The notes: generated by a model from the letters alone, not told the origin. Counted from the first letter of the stretch, positions 21,942 through 33,325 are shown. The stretch is DNA of 64,000 nt from Lucinisca nassula (GCA_963580285.1 OY757011.1:116121037-116185036), one strand, 5' to 3'. Made by a program: numbers and translations.

Positions 21942-22250
21942 TGTACTTAGGATGGTTGGGTGAGGCAAAGGTGACGTGTATCTTGCATCATTGGGGCGTC
22001 ACACTGATATTGGCTTACAGTTGGACAATGCCTGCTGTCTTTTCAGCAGGTAAGGGTAGAGGGGGAATGGTGTTATTTCTTTTGTTTCTATACTTCCATT
22101 CATTTTCCTCTCGCATCTGTCCCTCCTTTTCATCTTCTCTACTATCTCTTCTATCACTTTTCTCTCTGTCTCTCGGAAACGACACATAAGGACCAACAAG
22201 GTTGACGTGTTGTTAAAACCCAAAACAATCAGTCAGTCAATCAATCATTC
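21942..22250 (+). mobile_element. SINE-like family S5 copy
   Basis: GGTTGGGTGAGGCAAAGGTG head and a GTTAAAACCCAAAACAATCA tail followed by a TCAG/TCAA run. Confidence 0.65.
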
Positions 22251-22304
22251 TCTACTACAGATCTAAACAGTCAAAGCACCAGGTATGGCGGGAAGATGAT
22301 AATT

Positions 22305-22480
22305 TTGGGATAATTTTTCTTATTTCCACATGAAAACCTATGTTGTGGGTACTTGTTAGAATCGCCTCATCGAGGCGATTCTAACAAGTACCCACAGCCT
22401 ATGTTTCTGACAACAAGTACCCACAACCTATGTTTCTGACAAGAAAAAAGGAAAATTATCCCTTGGTTTTCGTCATCACC
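22305..22480. mobile_element. Short MITE with cassette II hairpin
   Basis: Perfect arms GGGTACTTGTTAGAATCGCC / GGCGATTCTAACAAGTACCC, with flanks GGATAATTTTTCTTATTTCC and GGAAAATTATCCC inverted. Part of the right arm is duplicated at 22408. Confidence 0.7.
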
Positions 22481-22483
22481 GTA

Positions 22484-22690
22484 ATGATCCTAAGTATTTG
22501 GACAGACAGACCTAAGCAATCAGTGCAGACTGCTGAAGGAGCAGTCTGATCAGGGTCTACACTGTTTGCCATTCTGTCTCCACTCATTGGACTCCTTGCT
22601 GGATCACGAAACAAATTTGCTAACATTTTAGGAGTATTACAGCAAGTCCTCATGGTTTCCGATTTTTTAGGATTTTTACGGCACTCCTCT
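22484..22690. mobile_element. MITE family M1 copy
   Basis: Ends GTAATGATCCTAAGTATTTG and TTTTAGGATTTTTACGGC; cassette I hairpin with a shortened left arm. It lies 40 bp from LRR exon e. Confidence 0.75.
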
Positions 22691-22731
22691 TCATCTGTAG
22701 CTAAGAAAACTAGTTCTGACTTGTTACTTAC

Positions 22732-22803
22732 AGAAAATCTAGTCCAGTGACATGCGTTAGTAAGTCTACATCAATGCTGCTCAACCGATTATTACTGAGA
22801 TCC
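22732..22803 (-). CDS. LRR exon e (72 nt)
   Basis: Acceptor GTTTCAG and donor GTAAGT flank one LRR, DLSNNRLSSIDVDLL...GLDF plus a split Leu codon (CT|G). This is the last full repeat before the C-terminal cap exon at 15412-15252. Confidence 0.82.
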
Positions 22804-22859
22804 CTGAAACAAACAATAACGTTGTAAAATATTATGGAAATGCTCCCTGTGCTCAAGAT

Positions 22860-23640
22860 ATAAAGAGTAATGAGGAAATTTTGGAACAAAATTTCTTATT
22901 TTTCCATTAAATCATGTTGTGGGTACTCATTATAATAATTTTTATTGCACCCAATGAGGCGATTCTAACAATTACCCACAACAATTTCAAATAATATGTT
23001 GTGGGTACTCATTGGAATTGCCTCAATGAGGCAATTGTCATTAGAATTGCCTCAATGAGGCAATTCTAACAAATACCCACACCTAAAAAAATCATAGGTT
23101 GTGGGTACTTTTTATAATTGCCTCAATGAGGCATTTAGAATTGCCTCAATGAGGCAATTCTAAGAATTAACCACAACATATGTAAATCATAGGTTGTGGG
23201 TACTTGTTACAATTGTCTCAATGAGGCAATTCTAACAATTACCAACAACATAAGTAAATCATAGGTTGTGCATACAGTCCAACCTGTATTAAGCAAGCAG
23301 CTCTGGGATATTCAAAAAGTGCTTGCTTAAGGCAGGTGCTTGCTTAACACAGGTGAATTTTAATGCATTTTCTTTTTTTTGGGGAACTGAATGCCTGCTT
23401 GCTTAAGACAGGTTGCTTGCTTAATAGAGGTGGCCACTAAGACAGGTTTGACTGTATTTGTTAGAATTGCCTCTGCCTCATTGAGGCAATTCTAACAAGG
23501 CAATTCTAAAAAATACCCACATTGTATGTAAATCTTATGTTGTGGGAACTTGTTAAAATTGCCTCAAAGAGGCAATTCTAACAATCACCCACTATGTTTT
23601 TAACAAGAAATAAAGACAAATAGCCATTGATTATCCCCAT
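22860..23640. repeat. Cluster of degenerate cassette II hairpins
   Basis: At least six runs of GCCTCAATGAGGCAATTCTA-type hairpin in a row, each linked by AAATCATAGGTTGTGGGTAC. A pogo-like MITE (23275-23454) interrupts one of them. Confidence 0.75.
23275..23454. mobile_element. Pogo/Tigger-like MITE (T3), TA-flanked
   Basis: Ends CAGTCCAACCTGTATTAAGC and GACAGGTTTGACTG with TA on both sides (23273-23274, 23455-23456). Internal repeats of TGCTTGCTTAA. It splits a cassette II hairpin. Confidence 0.75.
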
Positions 23641-23887
23641 TACTGACCTTCTCATCTGGAGCTATGCTTTTAAATGTGAGTACATGAATGCAAATATATT
23701 ACTGGTATAGAAATATGGATTTATAAATTAAATATGATAATTATATATAGCTGTATATATCTGTACAAGTTAGTGACTATATGTTCAACTTTTTGTTCTA
23801 GTTGAACAAGTAAAAAGTGAAATACTATTATTTTCACATGCTCTATGAATGGAACTTTATCAGACGAAAATTTGTAATATTTTTCTT

Positions 23888-24095
23888 AACCCTTATACTG
23901 CTGTTCACAACAACCCCTACCTCTGCAAACAGTGTAGATCCAGATCAGATGGCTTCTGAAGAAGCCATCTGATCTGGATCTAAACTGTTTGTAATTCAGT
24001 TTGCATTTGAATGAATAAATTACATCAAGTAATCTGATTGGTTGAAATGTAAATGGGTGTGGATAAATTAATTTATGCAGCAGGTTAAGGGTTAA
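23888..24095. mobile_element. MITE family M2 copy
   Basis: Perfect cassette I hairpin (GTGTAGATCCAGATCAGATG arm) and ends ACCCTTATACTGCTG / CAGCAGGTTAAGGGTTAA. Confidence 0.78.
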
Positions 24096-24235
24096 TTATA
24101 CTCCAAACACATTTTGAAACATTTCCTACATGTGGCTCTAAGAAGTACTCACAAACAATCAATGTTTTCATTTCAAAACAAAAAGAAATATTTTTTTCCC
24201 TTGTCCTGGTCAGCTAAAATCCACTTGTTTTCTTT

Positions 24236-24505
24236 TTAATTGAGGTTTAACATCCCTGTCAACACTATTTAGGTCATTTTGGAGATGCTGCTTCCAATTT
24301 TGTGGGATTTTGAAAGGACATCTCTAGCCCTGCTGCTAAAAATAACCAAAAGGCTTACATGTATATGCATTGGACAGTCTGACTCCTACCACTTTGCCTT
24401 GGCAGGCTTAGACCTTCAAAGCGGTTTACCTGTACTCAAGTGTGGTCAGTTTCAGCTTTGCAGGGAAGCAACATGCAGCCCAATCTATTTCTTCAAGCCC
24501 CACTA
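24236..24505 (-). mobile_element. SINE family S1 copy
   Basis: S1 match, somewhat diverged, minus orientation. Confidence 0.75.
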
Positions 24506-24513
24506 AAATCAAC

Positions 24514-24875
24514 TACCTGTTGCAAACAGTGTAGATACAACTTCTGAAGAAGCCATCTGATCAGTAAATACAGTAAAATTCCTATATTAAGACCACCTTT
24601 GGGACTGTTCAAAAGTGGTCTTTAAGACCACTTTTGAACAGTCCCAAAAATGGTCTCCTACAAGAGCAAACTAGTAGTAAGAACAAAGAAAATGTAGCTG
24701 AAACCTTCTAAATATCTGTTTAAAAACATAATTTGTCTGAATTTTAGGTGGTCTTAATAGCGGAATTTAGCTGTACACAGTTTGTGAATTTGATGAAATA
24801 AATTTAATCAAGTAATCAGATTGGTTTCAATTCAGAAATAAGTGTGGCTAAATTAGTTTATTCAACAGGACAAGC
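24514..24875. mobile_element. M2 MITE split by a T1 MITE (24571-24773)
   Basis: M2 halves lie on both sides (GCAAACAGTGTAGATAC...CCATCTGATCAG and ACAGTTTGTGAATTTGATG). T1 has ends CAGTAAAATTCCTATATTAA and GGAATTTAGCTG, flanking TA, and a perfect central hairpin with arm GGGACTGTTCAAAAGTGGTC. T1 is the younger insertion. Confidence 0.8.
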
Positions 24876-25159
24876 ATTATGTTCTGTAATCCCCACTTTT
24901 CTCATAGTTCATTGCTATAATAAAACACGTATGTGACATTGTTGCTAGATTTAGCATTTTTTGAGGAGAAATGAAAATTTGTGATATTTTTCGAGTTTAT
25001 TCTCCGACCATACATAGTCAATGCGTGTCAATTATGGCTCAAAAAACGTTCAATCGAGCAGTTTGATCTTGGTCCACACTATTTACAGAAGCAACTTTTA
25101 AAGTAGGTTGGCAGAGAATGCAGCAGACAACTTTTGTTGCAAAGTCCCGAAAATGAACT

Positions 25160-25640
25160 ACTGTAATAATCTTAAGTATTGGGACAGATAGGCCTAAACA
25201 AACAGTTCAGAACCAGATCAGACTGCTCCTGAAGGAGCAGTCTGATCATGGTCTACACTGTTTGCCATTCCGGTTGTACCTTTTGAACTTGATCAGGAGG
25301 GCGCGGGTTCAATACCTGCTGGGGTCAGTCACTTCTTTCTTGGAGACATATCATGAAATCTTTTCTAAGGTCATTCTCTCCCTTCTGCTGATTCAAGAAG
25401 GGTAGTTGTCAGTTTCTGGCTAAAGAATGTACACTGTACTGGTTAACTGCTTACGTATAAACCTGCCCAGGAAAAGTGTGGATAGGTAAACTGGCTCTAA
25501 AATGACCTAAAATAGTGTTGATAGGGCCGTAAAACTCCAATTCAAACAAACAAAACCTTTTGGACTCAAACAAATTTGTTAAGATTTTAGGGGAATTTCA
25601 TCAAGTCCTCAAGGTGTCTGATTTTTTAGGTTTTTTACGG
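25160..25640. mobile_element. M1 MITE split by an S4 SINE (25279-25556)
   Basis: The M1 hairpin is complete at 25200-25270. S4 then begins, with B box GCGGGTTCAATACCTGC and a CAAACAAACAAAA tail, and M1 resumes with GACTCAAACAAATTTG. ACCTTTTG occurs on both sides of S4 as an 8 bp target duplication. Confidence 0.8.
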
Positions 25641-25789
25641 CATTAGTAAATAAAAGACAGTAAGAATTATTAGTAAATAAAAGACTACAGTGGCAAATAC
25701 AGCTACCAACATTACAAAACAAACAATGACACAACCAAGGGTATCTTACTTATAATTATTAATTGCTGGTGTTTTAACTGCTGGTATTT

Positions 25790-26002
25790 TAACCCTTGAC
25801 CTGCTGAATATTTAAATATGCGACACCCACTACTGATTATCAACAAATCAGATTACTTGATGCAAATTATTGCGACAAATTCATAAACTTAATGACAAAT
25901 AATGAAGATCCTGATCAGATGGCTTCTTCAGAAGCCATCTGATCTGGATCTTCATTGTTTGAAAGATAAGGCATATCCGGGTTCAGCAGGAAAAGGGTTA
26001 AT
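25790..26002. mobile_element. MITE family M2 copy
   Basis: Ends ACCCTTGACCTGCTGAATAT and TTCAGCAGGAAAAGGGTTAA; perfect core CAGATGGCTTCTTCAGAAGC. Confidence 0.78.
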
Positions 26003-26440
26003 TAGTATATGTATAAGCATGACCAATACAATGGTTAGTTGATTTGCAAGCATTTTAAAATATTTTAAAAAAAGTTTGCACAAAAATTCAGCAGACAACA
26101 TAACCAACGACATTTTCAGATGGTTTTTCATTGCATCTTAGGGTTAATATTCAGTACAAGAAAACTACATGCTTCGAATCCTTGTAACAACCAAAATACA
26201 TATATGCATTCATGTTAGATTCCCTGTATATTTCAAGGTACATATCACTTTCAACTAGACAACATTAAATTTCTGCATCAAAAATTAATATAGCAAAAAA
26301 ATGAAACTGTGCAAAAATATAAATAAAATAAAAAGTTAGATATGGGACAATAGTTAGACAGTTAAAAATAAAAGGAACTCCACATTAGCCATAATTAAAT
26401 TAGCAGTGCAAGGATTTTTATCCCAATAAAATATACTTAC
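26003..26440. other. AT-rich intron, nothing recognised
   Basis: No repeat or exon was seen before LRR exon d. Confidence 0.4.
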
Positions 26441-26512
26441 AGATGAACCAAGAGTGGGACATCATCAAAAGAGTCGGAATCAAGACTTTCTATGTCATTA
26501 TCACTTATGTCT
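26441..26512 (-). CDS. LRR exon d (72 nt)
   Basis: Acceptor TTTGTAG and donor GTAAGT flank one LRR, DISDNDIESLDSDSFDD..., unusually acidic (eight Asp and one Glu in 24 residues). The core LxISxNxI..L and the closing Leu are kept. Phase 2-2. Confidence 0.8.
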
Positions 26513-26655
26513 CTACAAAAGTCAAAACTTGTAATGAGCTACTGATCTCATTCTAACCATATCATATATTGGGCCATTAATTTACAGCATAACTGTGTCT
26601 TTGGATGACTCAAATCAACCTGTGTTCCTTCCCAATCAAAATACAGTCTTCCCAG

Positions 26656-27450
26656 TGTGCATGAAGCACAGGACATCGACATTCCGTTACATTGACATTT
26701 CATCCGAAAACTTAAGAGACCCCTCACACTGGCCTAAATAAACTTTTGCTATAATAAGTTGCTTATTATAGCAAAAGTTGATTTGGGCCACTTTGAGGGC
26801 TCTTTTAAGTTTTCTAATGAAATGTCAATGTCCTGTTGCTTATCATAGCAAAAGTTGATTTAGGCCACTTTGAGGGCTCTTCCATGAAATGCCAATGTCC
26901 TGTTGCTTATTATAGCAAAAGTTGATTTAGGCCACTTTGAGGGCTCTTTTAAGTTTTCTGATGAAATGTCAATATCCTGTTGCTTATTATAGCAAAAGTT
27001 GATTTCAGTCACTTTGAGGGCTCTTTTAAGTTTTCTGATGAAATGTCAATGTCCTGTTACTTATGATAGCAAAAGTTGATTTAGGCCACTTCGAGGCCTC
27101 TTTTTGGTTTTCTGATGAAATGTCAATGTCCTGTTACTTATAATAGCAAAAGTTGATTTAGGCCACTTTGAGGCCTCTTTTTGGTTTTCTGATGTTAAAT
27201 GTCAATGTCCTGTTGCTTATTATAGCAAAAGTTGATTTCGGCCACTTTGAGGCCTCTTTTGGTTTTCTGATGAAATGTCAATGTCCTGTTGCTTATGATA
27301 GCAAATGTTGATTTAGGCCACTTTGTGGCCTCTTTTGGTTTTCTGATGAAATGTCAATGTCCTGTTGCTTATTATAGCAAAAGTTCATTTTGGCCACTTT
27401 GAGGGCTCATTTAGGTTTTCTGATGAAATGTCAATGTCTTGTGCATGAAG
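26656..27450. mobile_element. Foldback-like tandem array (FB2)
   Basis: One inverted unit (26660-26757) faces about nine direct units of ~77 bp (26758-27440). The turn-around point is an 18 bp perfect inverted repeat, AACTTTTGCTATAATAAG / CTTATTATAGCAAAAGTT. The outer ends GCATGAAGCACAGGACAT and ATGTCTTGTGCATGAAG are inverted, so the element has ~90 bp terminal inverted repeats made of the array unit itself. Confidence 0.75.
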
Positions 27451-27469
27451 AAGCCATTAGGATGAAATA

Positions 27470-27715
27470 CCCATGTGACATAGTCCATTCTTTCTTATCA
27501 CCTGAATGGACATTTTTCACAAGAAAAATTATAATATTTTACTTACTAATATTCCAAACATAGTTTGTGGGAGCTTGTGAGTACCCACAATCTACATCTT
27601 GGAGTAGAAATAATAAAATAATGTATACCCCTGTAAACCCCAGTCTCTCTGTATAAAGTGGGGTTAGGGATGTTTGTTTCACAAGCTTGTAAACTTGATG
27701 AATGGGTCAACAGAT
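27470..27715. mobile_element. MITE family Q copy, deleted hairpin
   Basis: GATGTTTGTTTCACAAGCTTG end and TGAAATACCCATGTGACATAG end; the cassette II hairpin is reduced to GTGGGAGCTTGTGAGTACCC. Confidence 0.65.
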
Positions 27716-27875
27716 ATCCATGTAGTTTGCAGCCAAATTCTGACCAGACAGTACAGGTGCAGGGGCTGATCTGAGTCTTTGCTAGAAACATGTCTGAAGT
27801 CTCATTTTCACTTGTCGTGGCTAATTATACTATAAGCAATGCAAAACTCGGATGAATATACTTTTGTTTATTTTA

Positions 27876-28085
27876 TAACCTTTATCCTGCTGAACACAAC
27901 ACTCCCTACCTTTGCAAATAGTGTAGATCCAGATCAGATGGCTTCTGAAGAAGCCATCTGATCAGGATCTACACTATTTGTTGTTCTGTTTGTGAATTGA
28001 ATATATCACATTAAGTAATTCGACTGGTTGATAGTCAATTATGGGTGTGGCTAAATTAATTTATTTAACAGGATAAGGGTTATAG
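27876..28085. mobile_element. MITE family M2 copy
   Basis: Perfect cassette I arms (AGTGTAGATCCAGATCAGAT / ATCTGATCAGGATCTACACT with one change) and CTGCTGAAC end. Confidence 0.75.
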
Positions 28086-28846
28086 CCAACTGAAAATCAC
28101 TGCCTTTATCGTCTCAATTTTAAAAGAATACACTGTTTAAACTGTTTAAATTCCAAGAAAGTACTTTTTCTATCAACAGTGCTGCATTAATACACTTCTT
28201 GATACACTAGTTAACTACAGAAGATTTAAATTTTTGAGAAACTGAAAGTTCATTTGTCTAATAATGAAACATATGCATAAAATATTCAGTTTCACTTTTG
28301 TTTGGTCAGAAATAAAACAAAAATATATTTCGTAAATACAGACTGTAGAGTCCCGAAAGTAATCAGAAGGATGGACAGATGCATGGAGGAACATATGCAC
28401 GCACACATGCACAGACAAGATGAATCAAGTATATCTCTCCCTAAACTTCTTTGAGGGGGGGATAATTAAGCCAAAATTCGTGGACATCTGAGTTGAAGAG
28501 TTGAAAAAAATAAAACTATTAAAATAAAGAGAAAATAAATATTCCAATCTGCAGGTATTGCAAACAAGAAAATGGGAGTAAAATATATAAGTTTAAAGAG
28601 GAATAATAAATGAAAAATAAAGACTTTACAAGACTACTCAATAAGTTAGTGCAAATAGTGCACAAAAGGATAGACACTTATTAGACTGCATTTAGGAGCA
28701 GTTTTATCTGAGGCCTTACTACCTGCTTAGGCATTAGTTTGTCATTGTTCAGAGTATTCGCAGTATAGTGAAGAGGACCCGCTTATAACGACAGTATTTG
28801 TTCCCTATTATTGTACCGTTATAAAGAATTTGCCGTTATAAAGAAT
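28086..28846. other. Intron, mostly unrecognised
   Basis: AT-rich. A diverged M1-like piece may lie near 28680-28740 and GTTATAA motifs at 28776-28845. No exon was seen. Confidence 0.35.
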
Positions 28847-29243
28847 CCCAGTTAGGAGTATGATAGGTAATTAAAGGCCTTCTCCCCATCATTACTCCAA
28901 GAAACAAATGTTCCCAGTTAGGAGTATGATAGGCAATAAAAGGCCTTTTTCCCATCATTACTCCAAGAAACAAATGTTCCCAGTTAGGAGCATGATAGGC
29001 AATAAAAGGCCTTTTTCCCATCATTACTCCAAGAAACAAATGTTCCCAGTTAGGAGTATGATAGGTAATTAAAGGCCTTCTCCCCATCATTACTCCAAGA
29101 AACAAATGTTCCCAGTTAGGGAGTATGATAGGCAATAAAAGGCCTTTTCCCATCATTACTCCAAGAAACAATGTTTCCAGTTAGGAGTATGATAGGCAAT
29201 AAAAGGCCTTTTTCCCTTCATCACTCCAAGAAACAAATGTTAT
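28847..29243. repeat. 66 bp minisatellite, six copies
   Basis: Six direct copies of a 66 bp unit (CAGTTAGGAGTATGATAGG ... CTCCAAGAAACAAATGTT). Because 66 is a multiple of three, the minus strand reads as a 22-residue repeat (FLGVMMGKRPFIAYHTPNWE...). It has no start context, splice sites or relatives here, so it is treated as noncoding. Confidence 0.9.
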
Positions 29244-29484
29244 AGACACATGTCTGAAGTCACATTTTCGCTTGTAGAGGCTGATTATAGTATTTAATTT
29301 AATCAGCAATGAGGTCAGAAAGATGTGTAATGAGGTCTAAATTCTCAATTTTCAGGGACAATACTTAAAAACTGCTAAACATTTTGTTCAAACTGTCTAA
29401 AGGAGACAGTCCAAATAAAATGTCAAACCCTGTTTTCAAAGAAAAAAAATGGAATTTTAAAACAAATTCAGAAATAAATACTGT

Positions 29485-29855
29485 ATTCCTCCCATTTAGC
29501 ACCCGGGGGCGCTTAAAAAATTGGAAAACAAGGGGGTGCTTGTATGAGACAAAAAATTTACTAGAACAGAGACTTTAAAACTTATTATAGGCCGTTTTCC
29601 ATTAGAATATGATGGATTCATGACATGTAAAGTATCAAGTGATCAACACAGACACTCTGTCATAGCTGGGAGTTTAGAAATACCTTGCATGATATGATTT
29701 ACAGCAGATACGGCAATGACTGAAAGGTTGAAATCTTTACTTTAGGTAAGCCAAAATATTTTTTCCTCTGACTACAGAAGGAGCGCTTATTATTTTGTTC
29801 TTGGAAAAACAGTGATGGGGTGCTTATAAGAGCAGGTGTCCTAAATGGGAGGAAT
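29485..29855. mobile_element. 371 bp MITE (X2)
   Basis: 15 bp perfect inverted ends ATTCCTCCCATTTAG / CTAAATGGGAGGAAT, extended imperfectly by CACCCGGGGGCGCTT and AAGAGCAGGTGTC. No coding capacity. Confidence 0.7.
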
Positions 29856-29954
29856 GTGGAAGTAATAAATGGAATGATATATTTGTTGCATTATGTTATC
29901 CACAAATATTTGAAGGTTTTAAAATGAAAACAAATTTAATAATACTAACAATAA

Positions 29955-30448
29955 AATATCACAATGATCCTAAGAATTGGGACAGATAGGCCTAAGCAAA
30001 CTGCATACCCATATCAGACTGCTCCTGAAGAAGCAGTCTGATCAGGGTCTTCACTGTTTACCATTCAGGCTGCACATTTTGGACTCCTTGCTGGATCATA
30101 AAACAAATTTGTTAAAAGTTTCAGGGGAATTACAGCAAGTCCTCAAGGTGTCCCATCACGAAAACACGCCTATATCATTTTTACCCCCTTGAACCCCAGT
30201 TTTATATAGAAAAACTGGGGTTTCCGGGGGTATACCTTATTTTTCTTATTTCTGCTGTAAAATATAGATTGTGGGTACTCGTTAGAACTGCCTCGATGAG
30301 GCAGTTCTAACGAGTGCCCACAGCTATATTTTGAGCAGAAATAAGAAAAATATCACATTTTTCATGTAAAAATTTTCATTTTTTCGGCAATTAAGGTAAC
30401 ACTGTATTTGTATAGGCATGTTCTCCTAATGGTATTTTCAGGACTTTT
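29955..30448. mobile_element. M1 MITE split by a P MITE (30153-30432)
   Basis: M1 hairpin at 30010-30062, interrupted after CCTCAAGGTGTCC and resumed at ATTTTCAGGACTTTTTATGG. The P copy has ends CATCACGAAAACACGCCTAT and TATAGGCATGTTCTCCTAATG and a cassette II hairpin with arm TACTCGTTAGAACTGCCTCG. P is younger than M1. Confidence 0.8.
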
Positions 30449-30596
30449 TATGGTAATCCAGCACAAGACAAAACCTCAAATAAGACTTCGGCGACTGGGG
30501 AAGACTCAGATCATCCTGCTCAACTGCACAGCCTGATCAGAGTATTTGCTGATAGAAATGAACCTTCTGTAGCTTAGGGGCAATCAACCTTTTGGT

Positions 30597-30930
30597 GCAT
30601 CACAAAAACACGCCTATATAAATTTGACCCCCATAAACCATACCTTTTATATAGTAAAATGGATTTATAGGGTTGTGTTATTTTTCTTATATTTCTGCTC
30701 AAAAACATAGATTGTAGGTACTCATTAGAGGCAGTTTACAAGAATACCCACAATCAATGTTTTTTGAGCAAAATTGTGGGTACTCATTAGAATTGCCTCA
30801 ATGAGGCAGTGCTAACTAGTACCCACAAACTATGTTTTGAGCAGAAATGAGAAAAATATCAGTATTTTTTATCTGAAATTTTCCATTTTCTGGTAGTAAA
30901 TTTTTCAATATATTTGAATAGGCATATGGC
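30597..30930. mobile_element. MITE family P copy with rearranged hairpin
   Basis: CATCACAAAAACACGCCTAT and GAATAGGCATATGGC ends; two partial cassette II hairpins in the middle (30715 and 30775). Confidence 0.7.
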
Positions 30931-30959
30931 TTCCGGGCTATCCAAGAAACATCCTTACA

Positions 30960-31190
30960 GATCTCAAAAATGGTTATTTTTCTGATGAAATTTTGTTATA
31001 TTTTACTTATTCATACGCCAAACATAGGTTTTGGGTGCTTGTTAGAACCGCCTCATTGCAGCAGTTCCAAACAAGTACCCATAACCTATGTCTTGGAGCA
31101 GAAGTAAGCAAATTTATTTTTACGCCCGTAAACCCCAGTTTTCTCAATATAAAGTAGGGTTTAGAGATGTCTTCATTATACAGACTTGTT
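30960..31190. mobile_element. MITE family Q copy
   Basis: Inverted copy; hairpin arm TTAGAACCGCCTCATTGCAG with a mismatched partner. Confidence 0.65.
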
Positions 31191-31254
31191 AAAATAATGA
31201 TAATACATATAGTTTTGTAGGTTTGTCATGCAATGAGTGCAAAAGAAAAATAAA

Positions 31255-31336
31255 CTAGAAATGGTGACTGTAAAACACTATGCCCCCAACAATATGCTTG
31301 TCCACAAATGCCCAAGTTTTCAAAAGGCAATTATCG

Positions 31337-31367
<31 letters not shown>

Positions 31368-32430
31368 AGATTTTTTTCAAATGGTGATGTACTAGTCATT
31401 CCAAATCAGCCAGTCAAGTTTTGAGGCAACAATTTAAATAGTTTTTTTGTTTGTTTTTTAATATCTTGCTATAGTTCGGACAAATTGACCTAAGACTGGT
31501 GAACTCTATTAACATAATTTCACACCCGATTGAATGCATATATTTATCTTCGTTGTGTTCCGAAGATGGCGATATTGTTATACAATACATAGAGGTTGGT
31601 AAATGGACCGTTATTCACTAGATGCCGAAAATTCACGAGACATTTACGTATTAGGCAATAGCATTGACTAATTTATTCCTTGCATAAAGGTCAGTCTCAT
31701 GTCAAATTGTTCGCACTATACAAGGAAGAAACACAATTAAACTGCCAGAAATTGCAAAGGGCCATAACTCCAGCAAAATTTCATTAAATTTGTTGAAAAT
31801 TTAATCAGGTAATCTCCTCCTTAGTCCCAATCAGTATATCAAATATCATGGCTCTAACTCAAATATTTTTTTAAATATCTTTCTAACAAGATTTCTATGT
31901 TATTTAATTAAAGGGGAAATAACTCAAAAAGGGGAGATAATTTGGATTAGAAAAAAAAATACAGGTCCACTATTTTTTCATTAGAAATCCATATATGAAA
32001 TTTCAAAACACCAGCATATATGGTTATAAAGTTATGCTATGCACCAGAAAGCAACACAATTAAATGGCCAGAAATTGCAAAGGGCCATAACTCCAGCAAA
32101 ATTTCATTAAATTGGTTGAAAATTTAATCAGGTGAGCTCCTCATTAGTCCCAATCAGTATATCAAATATCAAGGCTCCAGCTGAAATACTTTTTGAGATA
32201 TCCTACTAACGAGATTTCTATGTTATTTAATTAAAGGGGAAATTACTCAAAAAGGAGAGATAATTTGGATAAGAAAAAATATGGGTCCACTATTTTTTAT
32301 GAGAAATCCATATATGAAATTTCAATGGTTATAAAGTTATGCTACGCACAAGAAAGCGTAACAAACAGATGAACGGATGGACAAGCCAGAAGCAATATGC
32401 CCCAAAGCTTTTTCAAAGTTGGGGGAATAA
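31255..32430 (-). mobile_element. Helentron-like non-autonomous element C
   Basis: On minus the 5' end is TATTCCCCCAACTTTG near 32430 and the 3' end is TTGGGGGCATAGTGTTTTAC...CACCATTTCTAG (31255), followed by T. Subterminal CCCCCAA/TTGGGGG are inverted partners. The core holds two ~295 bp direct repeats (AAAGGGCCATAACTCCAGC, AAAGGGGAAATAACTC). A 30 bp poly-A lies at 31337-31366. No coding capacity. Confidence 0.7.
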
Positions 32431-32474
32431 AAACAAGATTGATTGGGTTATGAGAGGAGAGACCTTATACTCAC

Positions 32475-32546
32475 AATGTTTTGAGGTTTTTACACCCATC
32501 AAATAACTTCTTGTCAAGCTTTGTTAGGTAATTGTTGCTCAAGTCA
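32475..32546 (-). CDS. LRR exon c (72 nt)
   Basis: Acceptor ATTGTAG and donor GTGAGT flank one 24-residue LRR, DLSNNYLTKLD...LFDGCKNLKT plus a split Leu codon. It has the canonical LSxNxL core and phase 2-2, matching its neighbours. Confidence 0.82.
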
Positions 32547-32627
32547 CTACAATGTTTAAGGAAGAACAACAATTTTTGTGTAAGGCTATTATCTTGTATT
32601 TTCTTTGCATTGCTTGTTGATTTTTGT

Positions 32628-32908
32628 TTATTTGATTTGAGATTTAAGGTCCCCTTCAACACTGTATAGGTAATTTTGGAGACATTGCTTCCAATTTGTG
32701 GGACTTTTACCTGACATTAAGATGAAATGACATCTCAAGCCCTGTCGCCCAATGAAACCAATAGGGTTTATGAGCATGGACAGTCCGACACGCACCGCTT
32801 TACCTGGGCAGGCTTAGTTCCTCTAAGCAGTTTACCAGTACTCATGTGCGGCCAGTTTCAGCTCTCCGTGGAAGCATCATGCTTCAAGCCCCAATGGACG
32901 GGGGCTGA
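32628..32908 (-). mobile_element. SINE family S1 copy
   Basis: S1 match ending 82 bp from LRR exon c; lacks part of the head (ATCATGCTTCAAGCCCC). Confidence 0.75.
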
Positions 32909-32925
32909 TGTACTTTCTTTGTATC

Positions 32926-33200
32926 ATGATAACAAGTCTGTGAAATGAGGACCCCGCTAAACCCATTTTATATAGAGAAAAGTGGAATTTATGTGGTGTA
33001 CATTATTCTCCATATTTTTGCTAAAAAATATAGATTGTGGGTACTCGTTAGAACTGCCTCACTGAGGCAGTTCTAACTAGCACTCACAATCTATGCTGAA
33101 ACCAGAAATAAGAAAGATTTAACAATTTTTACCTAATATTTGGCATTTCTGACACCATGTTGGATGCAATTATCTCACATGGACATGTTTTCCTAAGGCA
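32926..33200. mobile_element. MITE family Q copy
   Basis: AACAAGTCTGTGAAATGAGG end and cassette II hairpin with arm TACTCGTTAGAACTGCCTCA. It ends 30 bp from the Helentron 3' terminus. Confidence 0.7.
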
Positions 33201-33229
33201 ATGCGTGTTGTATAAAAATATATAAAAAA

Positions 33230-33325
33230 CTAGAAATGTGTCCAAAGTACACAGATGCCCCCGCTTAGCACATTAATCTTTAAGTGGTGCAAATACCAAT
33301 CTGTGCGAGTTTCAACTTTCCACCA
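33230..33325 (-). repeat. Helentron 3'-terminal region
   Basis: CTAG end, short hairpin, GCGGGGGCAT subterminal repeat and about 95 bp shared with A1 (17734-17829) with only a few changes. Homology stops at CCACCAA, where the autonomous copy continues into unique DNA. Confidence 0.8.

Noticed and set aside
33230..33325. Separate solo fragment unrelated to the Helentron gene
   Set aside because: It is the exact partner of the 48615 end as seen in A1, with the hairpin and CTAG at the 3' side relative to the gene, so a single element is simpler. The alternative is kept as a caveat.
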